The notes under the pieces: model-generated
What the model saw: only the letters and a program-made list of their open reading frames with translations
Database searches by the model: none
What the model was told of the DNA's origin: nothing
NCBI GenBank assembly: GCA_001465935.1
Contig: LNKV01000095.1
Location: 14,002-54,548 of the forward strand
Reading direction: 5' to 3'
Length of the DNA: 40,547 bases
Source: Clarireedia homoeocarpa
Lineage: Eukaryota > Ascomycota > Leotiomycetes > Helotiales > Rutstroemiaceae
Part shown: positions 8,188 through 18,339 of the stretch, in pieces
Position numbering within the stretch: the first letter of the stretch is position 1
Layout of the letters: every line of letters starts with the position of its first letter
Made by a program: the position numbers and the translations under genes

Positions 8188-8278
8188 TCCCTTCTTTTTT
8201 TTCTTTTTTTTTATTAATAAATATTTATTTATTATTAAAAAGTTAATTTATTGATAAAAAAAAATAAAAAAAAGAGAG
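8188..8278. repeat. Family A AT-rich palindrome, copy A7
   Basis: A-family core in the same orientation as A5 and A6. The right arm reads AAAAATAAAAAAAAGAGAG where the left reads CTTCTTTTTTTTCTT, so pairing is slightly worse than in A5. It is inserted in nad5 intron 2. Confidence 0.85.
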
Positions 8279-8372
8279 CCTCCGGTTTTACTGCCTAATC
8301 CGAAGGATAAAGGTAAAATTTTCTCTTATACTTCGGCTTTATTAGTTGATGTTAGAAAAGCGGCTTTACTTC

Positions 8373-8444
8373 TACCTTTTTTTTTCTTTTTTTTTTTATT
8401 TTAATATTTATTTATTTTTTATATTTATTTTATATTTAAATAAA
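8373..8444. repeat. Family B palindrome, copy B3 (inverted, truncated at the junction)
   Basis: Reverse complement of B1/B2 up to ATTTAAATAAA, then the undetermined base and a pure A run instead of the expected AAAGAAGAAAAAAAGG arm. The mitochondrial sequence ends here. Confidence 0.85.
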
Positions 8445-8482
8445 NAAAAAAAAAAAAAAAAAAAAAAAAAAAAGAAAAAGAA
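8444..8482. other. Mitochondrial-nuclear junction with N and poly-A
   Basis: An N at 8444 is followed by about 29 A's and GAAAAAGAAAAGAAC. Mitochondrial gene content, base composition and palindromes stop on the left. Nuclear-type, less AT-biased sequence with spliceosomal introns starts on the right. The low-complexity arm gives an obvious route for a false join. Confidence 0.8.
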
Positions 8483-8571
8483 AAGAACATTCGCCATCAG
8501 TAGACCAGCATTGCACTGGCGCATCGGTTGTCAGCGCCACTTTTGACTAGCTCATCTGGCTCTAGCGCACC

Positions 8572-9470
8572 ACCATATCAACATCACCTCCTTTGATTTG
8601 GAGATATAGCAATGTTTTAAGCCTAAAATTGAGGCTGATATCATAGCTACATGAAAGATTATACCCTATACATTGTCACGTATGCTTGTCTTGTGAGTCA
8701 CGTGGAAGTGATGAAGATCAACAAATACTACTAGTCTAAGACTATGAGTATTATCAAGCGTTTATTGTTCATAACTTGCACACAGAGAATCCCGAGACGT
8801 TACTGGAGGTCAATAAGTAACTAGGAAATACTGATTACTAAGAGCGTTGAGCACGAAGCTCCATATACTAAGAGAATACATCTGCTTACATAGACCTTCA
8901 TTTGTATCTTCTTAAGTTCATATGAGCTTATTCTGCCAGGTCACTCATAATCTCTCAGGAGTTCTACTATGAATAGCTAGTCATTGAGCCTAAAATCTTC
9001 TGGCCATATGGTTAGTTTGGAATATACATATACAGCACAACGCCTCCACCCAACAATCTACACCTCTTCGACAGACCACCTCCATTCAACCACTCTCCAG
9101 CCACAGCTGTTACACCCAACGACTCTAGTTTTCCCAGTCTCTCAATTGCCTTATCTTCTTTCCGTGATATTAATACGTGCTCCCTCAATTCCTTCAACGG
9201 TATAACTGTTTGCCCTACAATATGAAGTTGCTTAGGTGGGAGGCATCGCGGTTATATAGTAAAGGATAGGATGGAGAGTTGTCGAATAGAGGCAGTCAGT
9301 CAAGGAGGTATGAATTGTGGGTGGAGATGTTGTGTTGTATATGTATAAAGTAAAATCTTCCGTATAACCGATATTTGCCTCGATTTGAGGCTTTAAACAA
9401 TGATACCATATCTCCAAATCAAAGGAGGTAGTGTTGATGTGAAAATCACGGAAGTAGAGCAGCATGGAAA
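8572..9470. repeat. Imperfect inverted repeat, left arm split by an insertion
   Basis: The left arm begins ATATCAACATCACCTCCTTT, GATTTGGAGATAT (8572-8673) and resumes with ATACAGCACAACGCCTCC (about 9030-9095). The right arm, read on the minus strand from about 9450 to 9265, begins CACATCAACACTACCTCC, then TTTGATTTGGAGATATGG, and continues ATACAACACAACATCTCC. The unsplit right arm shows the empty site, TATACATATACA. The ORFs here are two imperfect copies of the same sequence and not independent genes. The 9,100-9,260 spacer shows nothing else. Confidence 0.7.
8674..9024. mobile_element. ~350-bp insertion flanked by TATACAT, possible solo LTR
   Basis: It starts TGTCACGTATGCTTG and interrupts the left arm of the inverted repeat. 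TATACAT stands at both sides (8667-8673 and 9023-9029), so a 5-7 bp target duplication is likely. The 5' end TG suits an LTR, but the other end does not clearly finish in CA, so the class is open. No coding sequence. Confidence 0.45.
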
Positions 9471-9479
9471 TCTGCAATG

Positions 9480-9815
9480 TTATCTACTGTCTTATTAAAA
9501 GTTAGTGATAGATTTCCACGAGATACAGTGCTTGTATTTTCTGTGAGGCGAAAAGGGAACTAGGCTACGAACCTGACCCGGTGGTTAAGTGACCTATAAA
9601 TGGATTGATGCCGTAGAGACTCACCCAAAACCCAATAGCTATCCAAATGGACTGTGTCAACCCTTCCTTAACCTGTGCACTTCCACCATAGCAGTGCTTA
9701 GCGGTAGTTCAGACTCCTGAGAGAACAGTGCAGACCCTGAATAGGTGCTTGGCAATTAAATGATTACCAGTGATATGCCTTCAGCATCTGGATTGATACC
9801 AGTCCCTACCTTGGG
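9480..9815. other. Intergenic, nothing recognised
   Basis: No reading frame, tRNA or repeat could be supported between the inverted repeat and the 3' end of the Est1-like gene. Confidence 0.5.
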
Positions 9816-12114
9816 TTAAGCTGTAGCAGAAGCAACAGTGTTCGAGCGAGAATTTAATAATTCCAAGTCTATATCTTTACCATCAACTGAAAATTTTGTT
9901 CTTGAGCTGTCAAAGCGCATCCAAGGACCAGCATCAGCAATACGGCAACCAAGCCACAAGATACGTTCCCTACGCTGGTCTACCATTGATGGAAGCTCGT
10001 GGTATTTCTCCTCTTCATTCGTTTTCTCGTTAAGAAACCATTTCTCAGGATAGAACTTTTCAGTGTAAAGTAAGCCCCGCATTGCGTAGTCTTCCGGGAA
10101 AGGACGAACGTCGTCTTTTTCTGGCATAGGGAGCTTGTCGTGTTGAGTACGGTCAAGAGGAACGTATGATGTAAGCAACGTGTTCAAGTAAATCGCCAGA
10201 ACTCTGCCATGGGAACGCCGGTGCTAAAAGATCCATTGCGCCTGAGAAATGACACATGCGGTACATAAAAACAAGAGAACAATGAATGTAACTAAGGCAA
10301 TTTGGGTCGCCTATTCGCTGAAGAACAATATCAAGTGCTGCGTTGTTAAGCCCCTCCGCGTGCCTAAAAGCAACCATAGAAGGAGAAGATTCATCCTCGG
10401 TACCCTCCGTCTGAACATCAGTTTTATCGGCCACAGCTGGTGCTATAACTTTCATGATAGGGTTGTCTTTGGAACCAAAGCTCAGAACCGCGGTGGCATT
10501 GGAAATCGAGATCTGGTACCCCTGTTCCAGAAATTTTTGCGTTACACGACCAATTTGACTATCGAGGAGCGCAAGGAACTCTTTAACTGCTGCTTCAAAT
10601 CTGTCCATTGTTCTATTCGTGAACAGGTGAGCATGCGCTCTGACAAAAGCAGTATCGAGAGGAGGTAATCGATATTGGCCTTGCCCATTTTCGGCATTGA
10701 GCACAGGGTCAAATAGCGTCAGAATCGATTCGCGTGCAGAGGTGAACGGTACTACAGCACAGAGTGATTTTGCGTAGTAGTATAGCTGCTGCAAAGCATT
10801 CGGTCTTGCCAAGATCGCAAGGTGATGGTAGAGGCGACCGGTCGTAGGAGCTTTATTAGAAGCTCTAGAATACCAATGGTGAGCTACTCCAGTCCAGACT
10901 TCACGATCTCGAATATCATCGTCCTCTATAGCCATACGATATCTTCCGAGATCTCCCAGGCATTCGATCCACGTATCTTCAAACGCAGGAACAGTTTCGT
11001 ACAGCAGTGCCATCATCGAGTAGGCAAGATATATGAAGGCGAGCATATGATCTAGTGATGCTGGTAATCTATGTCTCAAAAGCTCCAAGAATGAATGGAT
11101 CCCATGGCGCCACATCCTTGCAGGCATTGCGTACTTTGAAGCAAGGCGACGTAGAGCTAAACTCGCTGACGGATGCTGTGACGCTAAAAAGAAATCATGG
11201 TGCTCATGGAGCAGAGTACGATGCAAAGCAATAAGCGCTTGCCATTGCTCGTTGTTCAGCTTCATGTGCGAAGTGGAATCACCTTGTGCCAAGCCAGCTT
11301 GTTTATTATCCACTTCTATGCACTTTGCCTCTACCATAACAAGGCCAGCATAGATGCCCTTCACTTCAGCCACGAGCTGCTCTTGTGATATCGGTCTAAT
11401 CTCTGGCTGAAGAATCATGGTATATTCCTCACCCTGAGGCTTGGATTCATGATCTGAACTATTTCTCGTATGTAGAGCAGTGGATGACGCAACTAATTTG
11501 CTATTATGATGGTTATGTTGACTTGAACGAGGGGCTGATCTTGGCATAACCTGAGGGGACGATTTTAGTGATCTGCGTGCGCCGGGGTGCATCGCCTCAG
11601 CCCGGGTTTTATTTGCTTGAATGGACGCGATGTTCGACGGATCGAATGATGATCTTGTGAATGGTGAGTCTTGATCAGGCGTCCATAATTGGCCTTTCGG
11701 TCTTTGAGAAGTAGTAGTTTGGCGCCGAGAGTCCGCATCTATGGGAGATTGTGGTGGTTGAAGTTTGGATCTTCGAGGTGGCGGCGAACCTGAAGCCTCC
11801 AGAGACGCCGAGCCTGCAGATATCCCATCTCCTACAGCTGCTCTCTTGCGTGGCTGGTCTGCTGTTGTATCTTCGGGAGAATCGTTCATCACACTGTCCT
11901 CATTTCTTTCTCCAAGGTGCAATGTTTGAAGTTCCGATAATGATCTCGCTGGTTGAGGACTATTGAGCGGCCGTTTGGATAGCGATACGGGTCGTTCGGC
12001 CTTTGCCTCTCCAGCAATTTGAGTATGTTTTCTAAGGAAGAATTTATCTTTGACAGGCCTTTGTTCGTATTTCAAATAATGTCAGCCTTGATCCTCTTTT
12101 TTTTTTTTTTTTTT

Positions 12115-12148
<34 letters not shown>

Positions 12149-12381
12149 GCTTCCCAGTGACAGCCTCGTCTAAAAGTAGCCTGAATTATATTAACTGACC
12201 TTTTTGCTGCTGATTCACTTTCGAGAGTTCTTCGAAACTGCTGGAGCTCGCCCGGGTGTATTGGGATTTTGTCGTAATGCCTTTCCTCAGCGTGTTTCCA
12301 AAGTTCTTCGGTCGAAGGACAGACGGTGCGCTCTGGGCAAAGGACACAGGCCCACGATTGAGTTGTACTCTTGGTATTCAT
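9816..12381 (-). CDS. Est1/SMG7-type DNA/RNA-binding protein, with a one-base frameshift
   Basis: Exon 1 (12381-12200) starts with ATG and encodes a C2H2-like finger: WACVLCPERTVCPSTEELW then KHAEERH. Exon 2 begins at 12031 (R-KHTQIAGEAK). The intron 12199-12032 is GTCAGT...TTCCTTAG, and the reading phase matches exactly. A Ser/Pro-rich disordered region follows. Then comes a helical Est1-type domain with the family hallmark WYSRASNKAPTTGRLYHH and LQQLYYYAKSLCAVVPF. At about 10182-10188 the frame must shift by one base: ...FPWQSSGDLL then NTLLTSYVPLD. It then runs on through PFPEDYAMRGLLY and RRERILWLGCRIA, both typical of the family C-terminus, to TAA 9816-9818. Est1/SMG7 relatives act in telomerase recruitment or nonsense-mediated decay; which applies here is unknown. 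Without the shift the protein ends 13 residues after GDLL. Total length is about 790 residues. Confidence 0.8.
12097..12147 (-). repeat. 51-nt poly-A tract (T on plus strand) in the Est1-like intron
   Basis: All T except one G at 12115 on the plus strand, so poly-A in the direction of the host gene. It follows GGCTGTCACTGGGAAGCC. It could be the tail of a short retroposon or a simple slippage tract. Confidence 0.8.
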
Positions 12382-13892
12382 GAGCGGATGCCGGGTCCTG
12401 CGGTTATGTAGATCTGGCTTAGGTCCGTCTATATCGGTGTAGACTCAAGTTGCAGAATGATATCGATATTTATATACCTTTAGAGGAAATTTTTAGAGAA
12501 TGAGAATGAGAGATAAACTTAGTGGAAAAACTTTCCAGTTCCATGAGATGGAATTATATAAAGATAACGCACTTACTTGCCTAAATATTGCGAACCATCT
12601 TGCGAACTCCCCAAAACTCGCCTAGCTTATTTACATATTTATTCAGTGACTAACTAGATCATTGTTTTCTTCGGTGACTGCTTTTAGCCTAGACTCTTCT
12701 TCAGTTGGTGCTATTCTCAAACACCTATCCATGTATAGATTGAGTTGCATATCTTAGTGTGGCGTGGTTTGATTCAGGACATATTACGCAATTAAAGACA
12801 AAACTGTAAAAGTAGCTGACAATTTTTCATGGTTCCTAGAAGCTAGAAGCAAGGCCACCATATATTTTTGCATATTGTGTTTTGCTATTTCCGCGCTATT
12901 TTTTGTCCAATGCTGTAAAGATTTTACGAAGTCTTATTGCTTTGGCTTAGCAGAATAGTGGTTCAACCTCATCTAATACCCCCTACAGTACCCTACCTCT
13001 TTCTAACACCCTCGTTTCAATTTTCAATGACCGGCGGTGTAAACTGTGCATTGCAGGAGTTCCCAAATCAGCCTCGGAATCTACAAGGATCTCGGGAAAT
13101 AGACCGAGAAGTCAAAGGTCACTAGGTAAGTAGAGTCAACTATACTCCAAGAGAAATTACATATCTTAGATAACTAGGGTACTTGGCATAACTAGAGTAG
13201 TTGGAGTTGCTGAGTTATCAGAGACTCGGAAAAGCACTTAGGGAAAAACTCTTAGCATCACATAGCCAATCATTCGAGGTCATCGATTGTTCTGTCTGTT
13301 AAATATACACATAGAATGATTCAATATGACCAATGAGCTGAGTACAGCCTTATCATCGTTCGTAAGGACTTGGCGAAATTAAATTATTGGCTTCTATACT
13401 TGTTGACACTGTAGTAGTATGCTGTATGGCTGAGACTGTATATGACCCCTACAAGCTCCACTCCTTCAGAACTGGAGGTTGCAGTGATGAGCTGTCTCAC
13501 ACAAAAATAGTGGCCCATATATTGCATATCACGGCCAGCTGTACTCAACATGACGATATGCATCTATATACGAGTCATTGTATGAATGATGAAAGCATAG
13601 AGAATAGTCACTTGTCGATCGCCGTTTGGAGAAGAATCAATGCAACATGATAGTCACCACAATTCGCCGCTTCTTGGGTCTCCTCACATTCGCCAGCCTG
13701 GGCATTCTATTCCTTCGTGTGCCCAATTACTTGCACTTTCACTGAAAATTAGGTGGGGAAGGATCTTTGGGCAATCTTCAGCAATAGGTATGTGTATACT
13801 CTTCCTGCCAGAACTTTTTCCTTTCTTCTACATCTTTCATCTTTCTCTTTTCTAAGCGGCCTCTTTCATCTTCTACTTTTCTGAACAGCATC
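12382..13892. other. Gene-poor 1.5 kb
   Basis: Only short frames of 60-90 codons with no domain, no consistent splicing pattern and no repeated segment that I could match elsewhere in the window. A C/T-rich stretch at 13801-13880 (CTTTTTCC, CTTTCTTC, CTCTTTTC) lies directly upstream of the ORF at 13893 and could be its promoter. Confidence 0.5.
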
Positions 13893-14810
13893 ATGACAAC
13901 TCTCATGAAGGATGATCAAGTTCTGACGTTTACCTTTTCAGTGCTGGAACCGCATGTAGCAGAACTTATTAAGAACGAAATACATCCGTATTGTGATTGC
14001 GAGCAACGCTTTCAATTAACAAAATCGGAGTTAGACAGCTTGAAGTGTCTTGAACGATCAAAGCTAGGACATCGGGTCACTATGACGGTTCTTGCTCTAC
14101 ATACTTGTCAACATAAGACGGATCGTCGTTACGTATTTTTTTAAATGCTGTAACGATGAAGCTCTGTAAGTACTATCTTCGAAATATATAGATTATTGTC
14201 TTCTGATACTCTCGGCAGATTATGACTTTCACCATGGCTCGGACCAAATTACGGTTTTCTCTCATGACCTAAAACCTGTGAAAAACACCGAAAGAATTAT
14301 AAAGTATATTCTCAGTCGCTGTGAACGTGTACGGGTGAAAGGGCCTAGATTGCCGAAGGAGAGATCATTGATGAAAGATATACGTATCTTTCATTCAAGC
14401 ACTCGGGATTGTACTTGGAGACGATCCATTGATGAGTGGTATGATATATCTGAAGCATACGGAGGACACCTCGCGACTGGCGTCAACTTCTTCTGGGATC
14501 AGACAATTTGGTTTTGGTCCTTATGCGTTATCTTCTGCTCGGGGTTTGGTCTGACATTTTGGTATTGGTGTTCCTTATTGGAATAGGTCTTTCTATCTTC
14601 GTAGAAGTTTTCGATAGATATGGTTTTCCCTATACCCTTGTGCAAATGCACAGATTTATTATTCGCTGTACAACGACGATATATGCCTATTATTTCCCTA
14701 TATATGAAGTGTTCTTGTTTTACTTTTTCTTTGTCGTGATTAAATTAAATGAAAGGCATTTGTCGAGACAAGCCCTAACGTGCGACCCCACCAAAGTGGC
14801 CACCCCATGA
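13893..14810 (+). pseudogene. Remnant of a two-TM fungal protein gene
   Basis: The first frame (ATG 13893 to TAA 14144) starts MTTLMKDDQVLTFTFSVLE. A good intron follows at about 14166-14219 (GTAAGTACT...CTCTCGGCAG). A second open stretch then encodes YDFHHGSDQITVFSHDLK and IDEWYDISEAYGG, then ATGVNFFWDQTIWFWSLCVI, with two aromatic membrane segments. The frames do not join: the run of seven T at 14136-14142 puts exon 1 out of phase, and the C-terminal part is split between two frames near 14508-14590. I see these as a degraded gene of unknown family. A diverged copy of its 3' portion lies at about 33,690-33,930. The 3' end runs into the TIR of the pogo element. Confidence 0.5.
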
Positions 14811-16602
14811 TGTTGGCCACTTTTCGACTATATTGAACCATCCCATTTAATCATTTAATTTATCAACAACCAACAATGGCAGAGCTTAATAAAGAAGCTC
14901 GAATTAATCTCGCACTTCAGGCGATTAAATCTCAGCCTCATTTAAGTGTACGCAAGGCCGCGCGTATATACGATATCCCCCGAAGCACATTGGCTACAAG
15001 AATAGCCGGCAGGCAGTCGTATACCGAAACAACACTACGAATGCGTCGGTTGAGTGAAATAGAGGAGGATATAATAGTTCAATATGTGCTTGATCTAGAT
15101 TCCAGAGGATTTCCGCCCAGTATAAGTGCTGTGGAAGATATGGCCAATCATCTTGTTGCTCTTAAGGGGGAAAGGCATGTCGGAAAGCACTGGGTTGAAC
15201 GATTTATAAAGCGACGTACGGAGCTCAAAACATGCTTTAATCGAGTCTATGACTATAAGAGAGCTCTTAATGAAGACCCAGTACTTATTTCCAAGTGGTT
15301 TGAGCTGTTTAAATCGACAAAAGACGAATATGGAGTTCTGGAATTTCGACGAAACGGGATTTATGATGGGCATGATCCATCCCTATATGGTTTTTACAAA
15401 GGCTGAACGGATAGGAAGGGCAAAGAGTATTCAGTCTGGGAATCGAGATTGGGCTATAGCGATTATTACGATCAGTGTAGGGGGAGAAGTTGCCCCTCCA
15501 TATATCTTGGTAAAGGGGGTAATCGTATATGCCAATTGGGTGACGACGACGGGTTGGCCAAAATCATGGCCGATTAAACCTACAGAGAATGGATGGACGA
15601 ACGACGAGATAGGGCTAAATTAGATTAAACACTTCGACAAGCATACGGCTGGCCGAAAGAAGGGGGTTTGGAGGTTGCTTATCCTTGATGGCTATAGTAG
15701 CTATATGACGGTTGCATTTCATGAATACTGTACCGAGTATAAGATTAAAGTGCTCTACTTGCCTCCCCACTCTTCTCAATTGACGCAGCCTGCGGGTATT
15801 GGCCTATTTCAGCTATTAAAGCGGGCATATGGGCTTCAAATTGATGAGTTGATGAAGGCGAATCAAACGCATATTGCGAAGGAGGACTTCTTAGCTTCGT
15901 TCAGAAGAGCTTTCCCAGAGGCGATTACAGATAAGAATGCCAAAGCAGGATTCAGAGCAGCTGGATTAGTCCCCTTCGATCCCCAAGAAGTCATTTCTAA
16001 GCTGGATATCCGGCTACGAACCCCCTCTTCTAGCAGCTTATCATCACCCCCTTGGACCTCTCAAACGCTACATAATCCTAAAGAGACAGTAGCCCAAACA
16101 GGCCTTATTAGAGAACATATTAATCGACATCAAAGCAGCTCTCCTACACCCCTTTTTCTATCAGTTCTAGCTCTAGCTAAGGGTGCTGAGAGAGTGGCTA
16201 ATGAGGTAGCATTATTAGAAGCAGACAACTATCGATTACGGAGGGTTAATCAAGAGCTTAGCAAGCGTCGTCGAGCTCCCAGAATCGAGGTTACATGTAG
16301 TACTGCTATTAATACAGAGGAGACCGAAGTATTCCTGGCTGAAAGGGAGTTAAATGCTCCAAATACACAAAATGGGGTTGATACAGAAGGAGACAGCCTA
16401 GGTCAACGATGCTGTAGCTTATGCCACAACACCGGGCATGATAAAAGAACTTGCCCAAATCGTTTAATAGATCCTACTTTAGATAGCTCTACCTAGTTTT
16501 ACTTAAGTTAAATCGTTGTTGTGGTTTAATTATTAGATGATGGTTCAAATAAATGAAAAGTGGCCAACATCATGGGGTGGCCATTTTAGTGGGGTCGCAC
16601 GT
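14778..16602 (+). mobile_element. Fot1/pogo-type DNA transposon (TA-flanked), inactive
   Basis: The terminal inverted repeats start ACGTGCGACCCCACCAAAGT (14778 on) and, on the minus strand from 16602, ACGTGCGACCCCACTAAAAT. Both continue GGCCACCCCATGATGTTGGC, then CACTTTTC. TA duplications are at 14776-14777 and 16603-16604. The length is 1,825 bp, normal for Fot1-like elements of fungi. Confidence 0.95.
14876..16496 (+). pseudogene. Pogo/Fot1 transposase, frameshifted and point-mutated
   Basis: Domain order is normal. An N-terminal psq-type HTH (HLSVRKAARIYDIPRSTL) is followed by a CENP-B-like HTH region (HVGKHWVERFIKRR). The DDE domain has first Asp in NFDETGFMMGM and second in LILDGYSSY. 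The C-terminus has a coiled region (ANEVALLEADNYRLRRVNQEL) and a CCHC zinc knuckle (CSLCHNTGHDKRTC). Defects: loss of bases near 15335 shifts the frame just before NFDETGF; TAG at 15621-15623 replaces the Trp expected after DEIGLN; the third catalytic Asp (usual QPLDVG) is Gly in QPAGIG, 36 residues after the second Asp. It cannot be active. Confidence 0.92.
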
Positions 16603-16608
16603 TAGCTA

Positions 16609-16764
16609 CTTGGTCTCAAGGATAAACAATTGCACCCCTTGTTGCTCCCCAATCTAAATTTTGATCAATCACCTAGCGCCGACAATGCTCTCTCTATTAA
16701 TTGATCGGTCACCAAATACAAACCATAATAACAGGGGGTGCAGTTGTTTATCCTTGAGGCCAAC
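16609..16764. mobile_element. 156-bp MITE between two pogo elements
   Basis: The ends are inverted repeats of about 34 bp, CTTGGTCTCAAGGATAAACA and GTTGGCCTCAAGGATAAACA (minus strand), each continuing to the CACCCC block. TA lies on both sides (16607-16608 and 16765-16766), and the right TA is also the left TA of the next element. No coding capacity. The parent autonomous element is not in the window. Confidence 0.85.
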
Positions 16765-16766
16765 TA

Positions 16767-18339
16767 ACGTAATCCACCGACCCTGCGCATTTTGGCTTCT
16801 TATGATCATTTAAACTGATGATTTAACCACCACAACATAATAATTTAATTGAAGCCATTGAGAGTCTAATCATACAGGGTCTATAAAGGCATCTGGACAG
16901 GTTCTAATATTATGCCCTGGCCTATTACATTTATTTACTACAGCACCGAGAAGTCGATGCCTCTGGTTGAGCCTCCCCTCCTCCCGATACCTTTTCGGCT
17001 TGACGCTCAGTACCCTTCTCCTTATTTAGAATAAGATCTAATCCTTGTTGAACTGTAAGAGTTCCTCCACGCTGTAGTTGAACTACCTTATTCTTCCGGC
17101 GTTTACTAAGCATATGATTGACCTCTCGAAGAGCATGAATCTCGGACTGTATAATGGCAATTTCCTGGGCTAATTGCTCAGTACCCTTAGCTAAGGCAGT
17201 AACTGCCCCAATAAGAGGTGTCGGTGAGCCTTCTCTATAATCACTCAACTGCTTCCTAACTAGAGCTTATTGAGCAATTGCTTCAGCTGGATTATGTAGT
17301 GTTTGAGACGTCCAATGGGTAGTAATTAGCCGGCAGAGGGGTAGGTGTTCGTAGTCGAATATCCATCCTAGAAAGTACCATATCTGGGTTTAATGGTACT
17401 AATCCAGCTCCCTGGAAACCAGCTTGGATGTTCTTTTCTGTAATAGCTGTATAATAGGCTGCTTTGAAGGCCTTAAGGAAGCTAGGCTCTGAGATAAATG
17501 GGTTATATTCGCTCGAATATACCCTGCAATCTGGGTACCATATGCCCTTTTGAGTGGCCCGAAACATCCAACATCGAATGGCTGGGTAAGATGAGAAGAA
17601 TGAGCTGGTAACCCAAGACATATAATATTATGGAGATGACAGTAACCCATTTCCGATTCCCAGGCTGAATACTCTTCGGTTTATAACGTCGATTAGAGCC
17701 ACTAATGACCATACTATTCGTAATAATACCCATCATAAAGCCCGTTTCGTCGAAATTGTAGATGTCGGAATCAACTACGCCATATCTAGCTTTGTAGTAT
17801 CGCACAATGCCAAACCACTTCCTTACCAGCTCGGGATCTTCGCATAGTGCTCTCTGGTAATCATAGACACGATTCCGATGCATCTTATGCTCCTTATGCC
17901 GGCATACGAATCGATATACCCAGTTCTTTTCAACCCCGCGATACCCCTTCAGCTGCAATGATTCATTCGCTATTGCCTGTAAAGAAGTAAGTAAGCCGGG
18001 TGGGTAATCCTCTCGCCCCTAAGTCCAATATGTATCGAACTATCAGCTCCTCTTCCGATTTAGTCAGATTCTGCTTGACTTGTGGTCTGTCTGTGAGTGC
18101 ATTTGTTCCTCCCAACCTTGCACGTAGTGTTGATTCGGGCACATCGTATATCCTAACAGCCTCCCTACGACTTTTTACGCGTCGCATTCGACTCGCCTCA
18201 ATTGCTAGAATAAATCTAGCTTCTTTTTATTGATTTGCCATTGTTGGTTGTTGATTAATTATGTGTTGAAGTTAGGTGGTGCAAAAATTAAGGAAAATGC
18301 GCAGGGTGGTGGTATGTGCAGGGTCGTGGTGGATTACGT
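16767..18339 (-). mobile_element. Second pogo-type element, internally deleted, opposite orientation
   Basis: The ends read ACGTAATCCACCGACCCTGC at 16767 and, on the minus strand from 18339, ACGTAATCCACCACGACCCT; both then continue to GCGCATTTT. TA duplications are at 16765-16766 and 18340-18341. The 1,573-bp length is about 250 bp less than the neighbour, because the transposase has lost an internal piece. The TIR sequence differs from the first element beyond ACGT, so this is another subfamily. Confidence 0.88.
16880..18190 (-). pseudogene. Pogo transposase with internal deletion
   Basis: Minus-strand blocks run in order. HTH (RREAVRIYDVPESTLRARLG, about 18170-18105) is followed by the CENP-B-like region (VEKNWVYRFVCRHKEHKMHR), the first catalytic Asp (IYNFDETGFMMGI, about 17760), and GNRKWVTVI. 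A direct jump to CLGLPAHSSHLTQPFDVGCF (third Asp kept) follows. The stretch between, with the second Asp (LLLDGH-type motif), is deleted. The C-terminus keeps LVPLNPDMVLSRMDIRLRTP and, in another frame, a zinc knuckle KCNRPGHNIRTC. Several frameshifts and stops occur. Confidence 0.88.

Larger units (their letters stand above)
7761..8444 (+). other. 5' part of a second group I intron in nad5
   Basis: After exon 2 the sequence has CAAATTCCGGGG (7889-7900), CCTAAAGCTTAAGG and GGTATGGTAACAAGCC, typical of a group IB P4-P6 region. A frame then opens (about 7961 on) through EMDYRGSKST. That is the kind of segment seen at the start of intron ORFs, but here a long hydrophobic run follows. After palindrome A7 a frame reads NPKDKGKIFSYTSALLVDVR. 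No LAGLIDADG motif is reached before the sequence turns nuclear, and no 3' splice site is present. Confidence 0.65.

Noticed and set aside
7964..8254. 96-codon frame as a mitochondrial membrane gene
   Set aside because: It ends inside palindrome A7 and begins in intron core sequence, so it is better read as a degraded intron ORF segment.
8346..8546. ORF across the poly-A junction
   Set aside because: It spans the N and the mitochondrial-nuclear join; the lysine run is poly-A.
8984..9477. Two hydrophilic ORFs on opposite strands
   Set aside because: They are translations of the two arms of one inverted repeat.
10249..11966. Plus-strand frames of 60-139 codons
   Set aside because: All are shadows of the minus-strand Est1-like gene.
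12082..12381. Stand-alone zinc-finger gene ending in poly-Lys
   Set aside because: The Lys run is translated intron poly-A. Splicing at 12199/12032 joins the finger in phase to the Est1-like protein.
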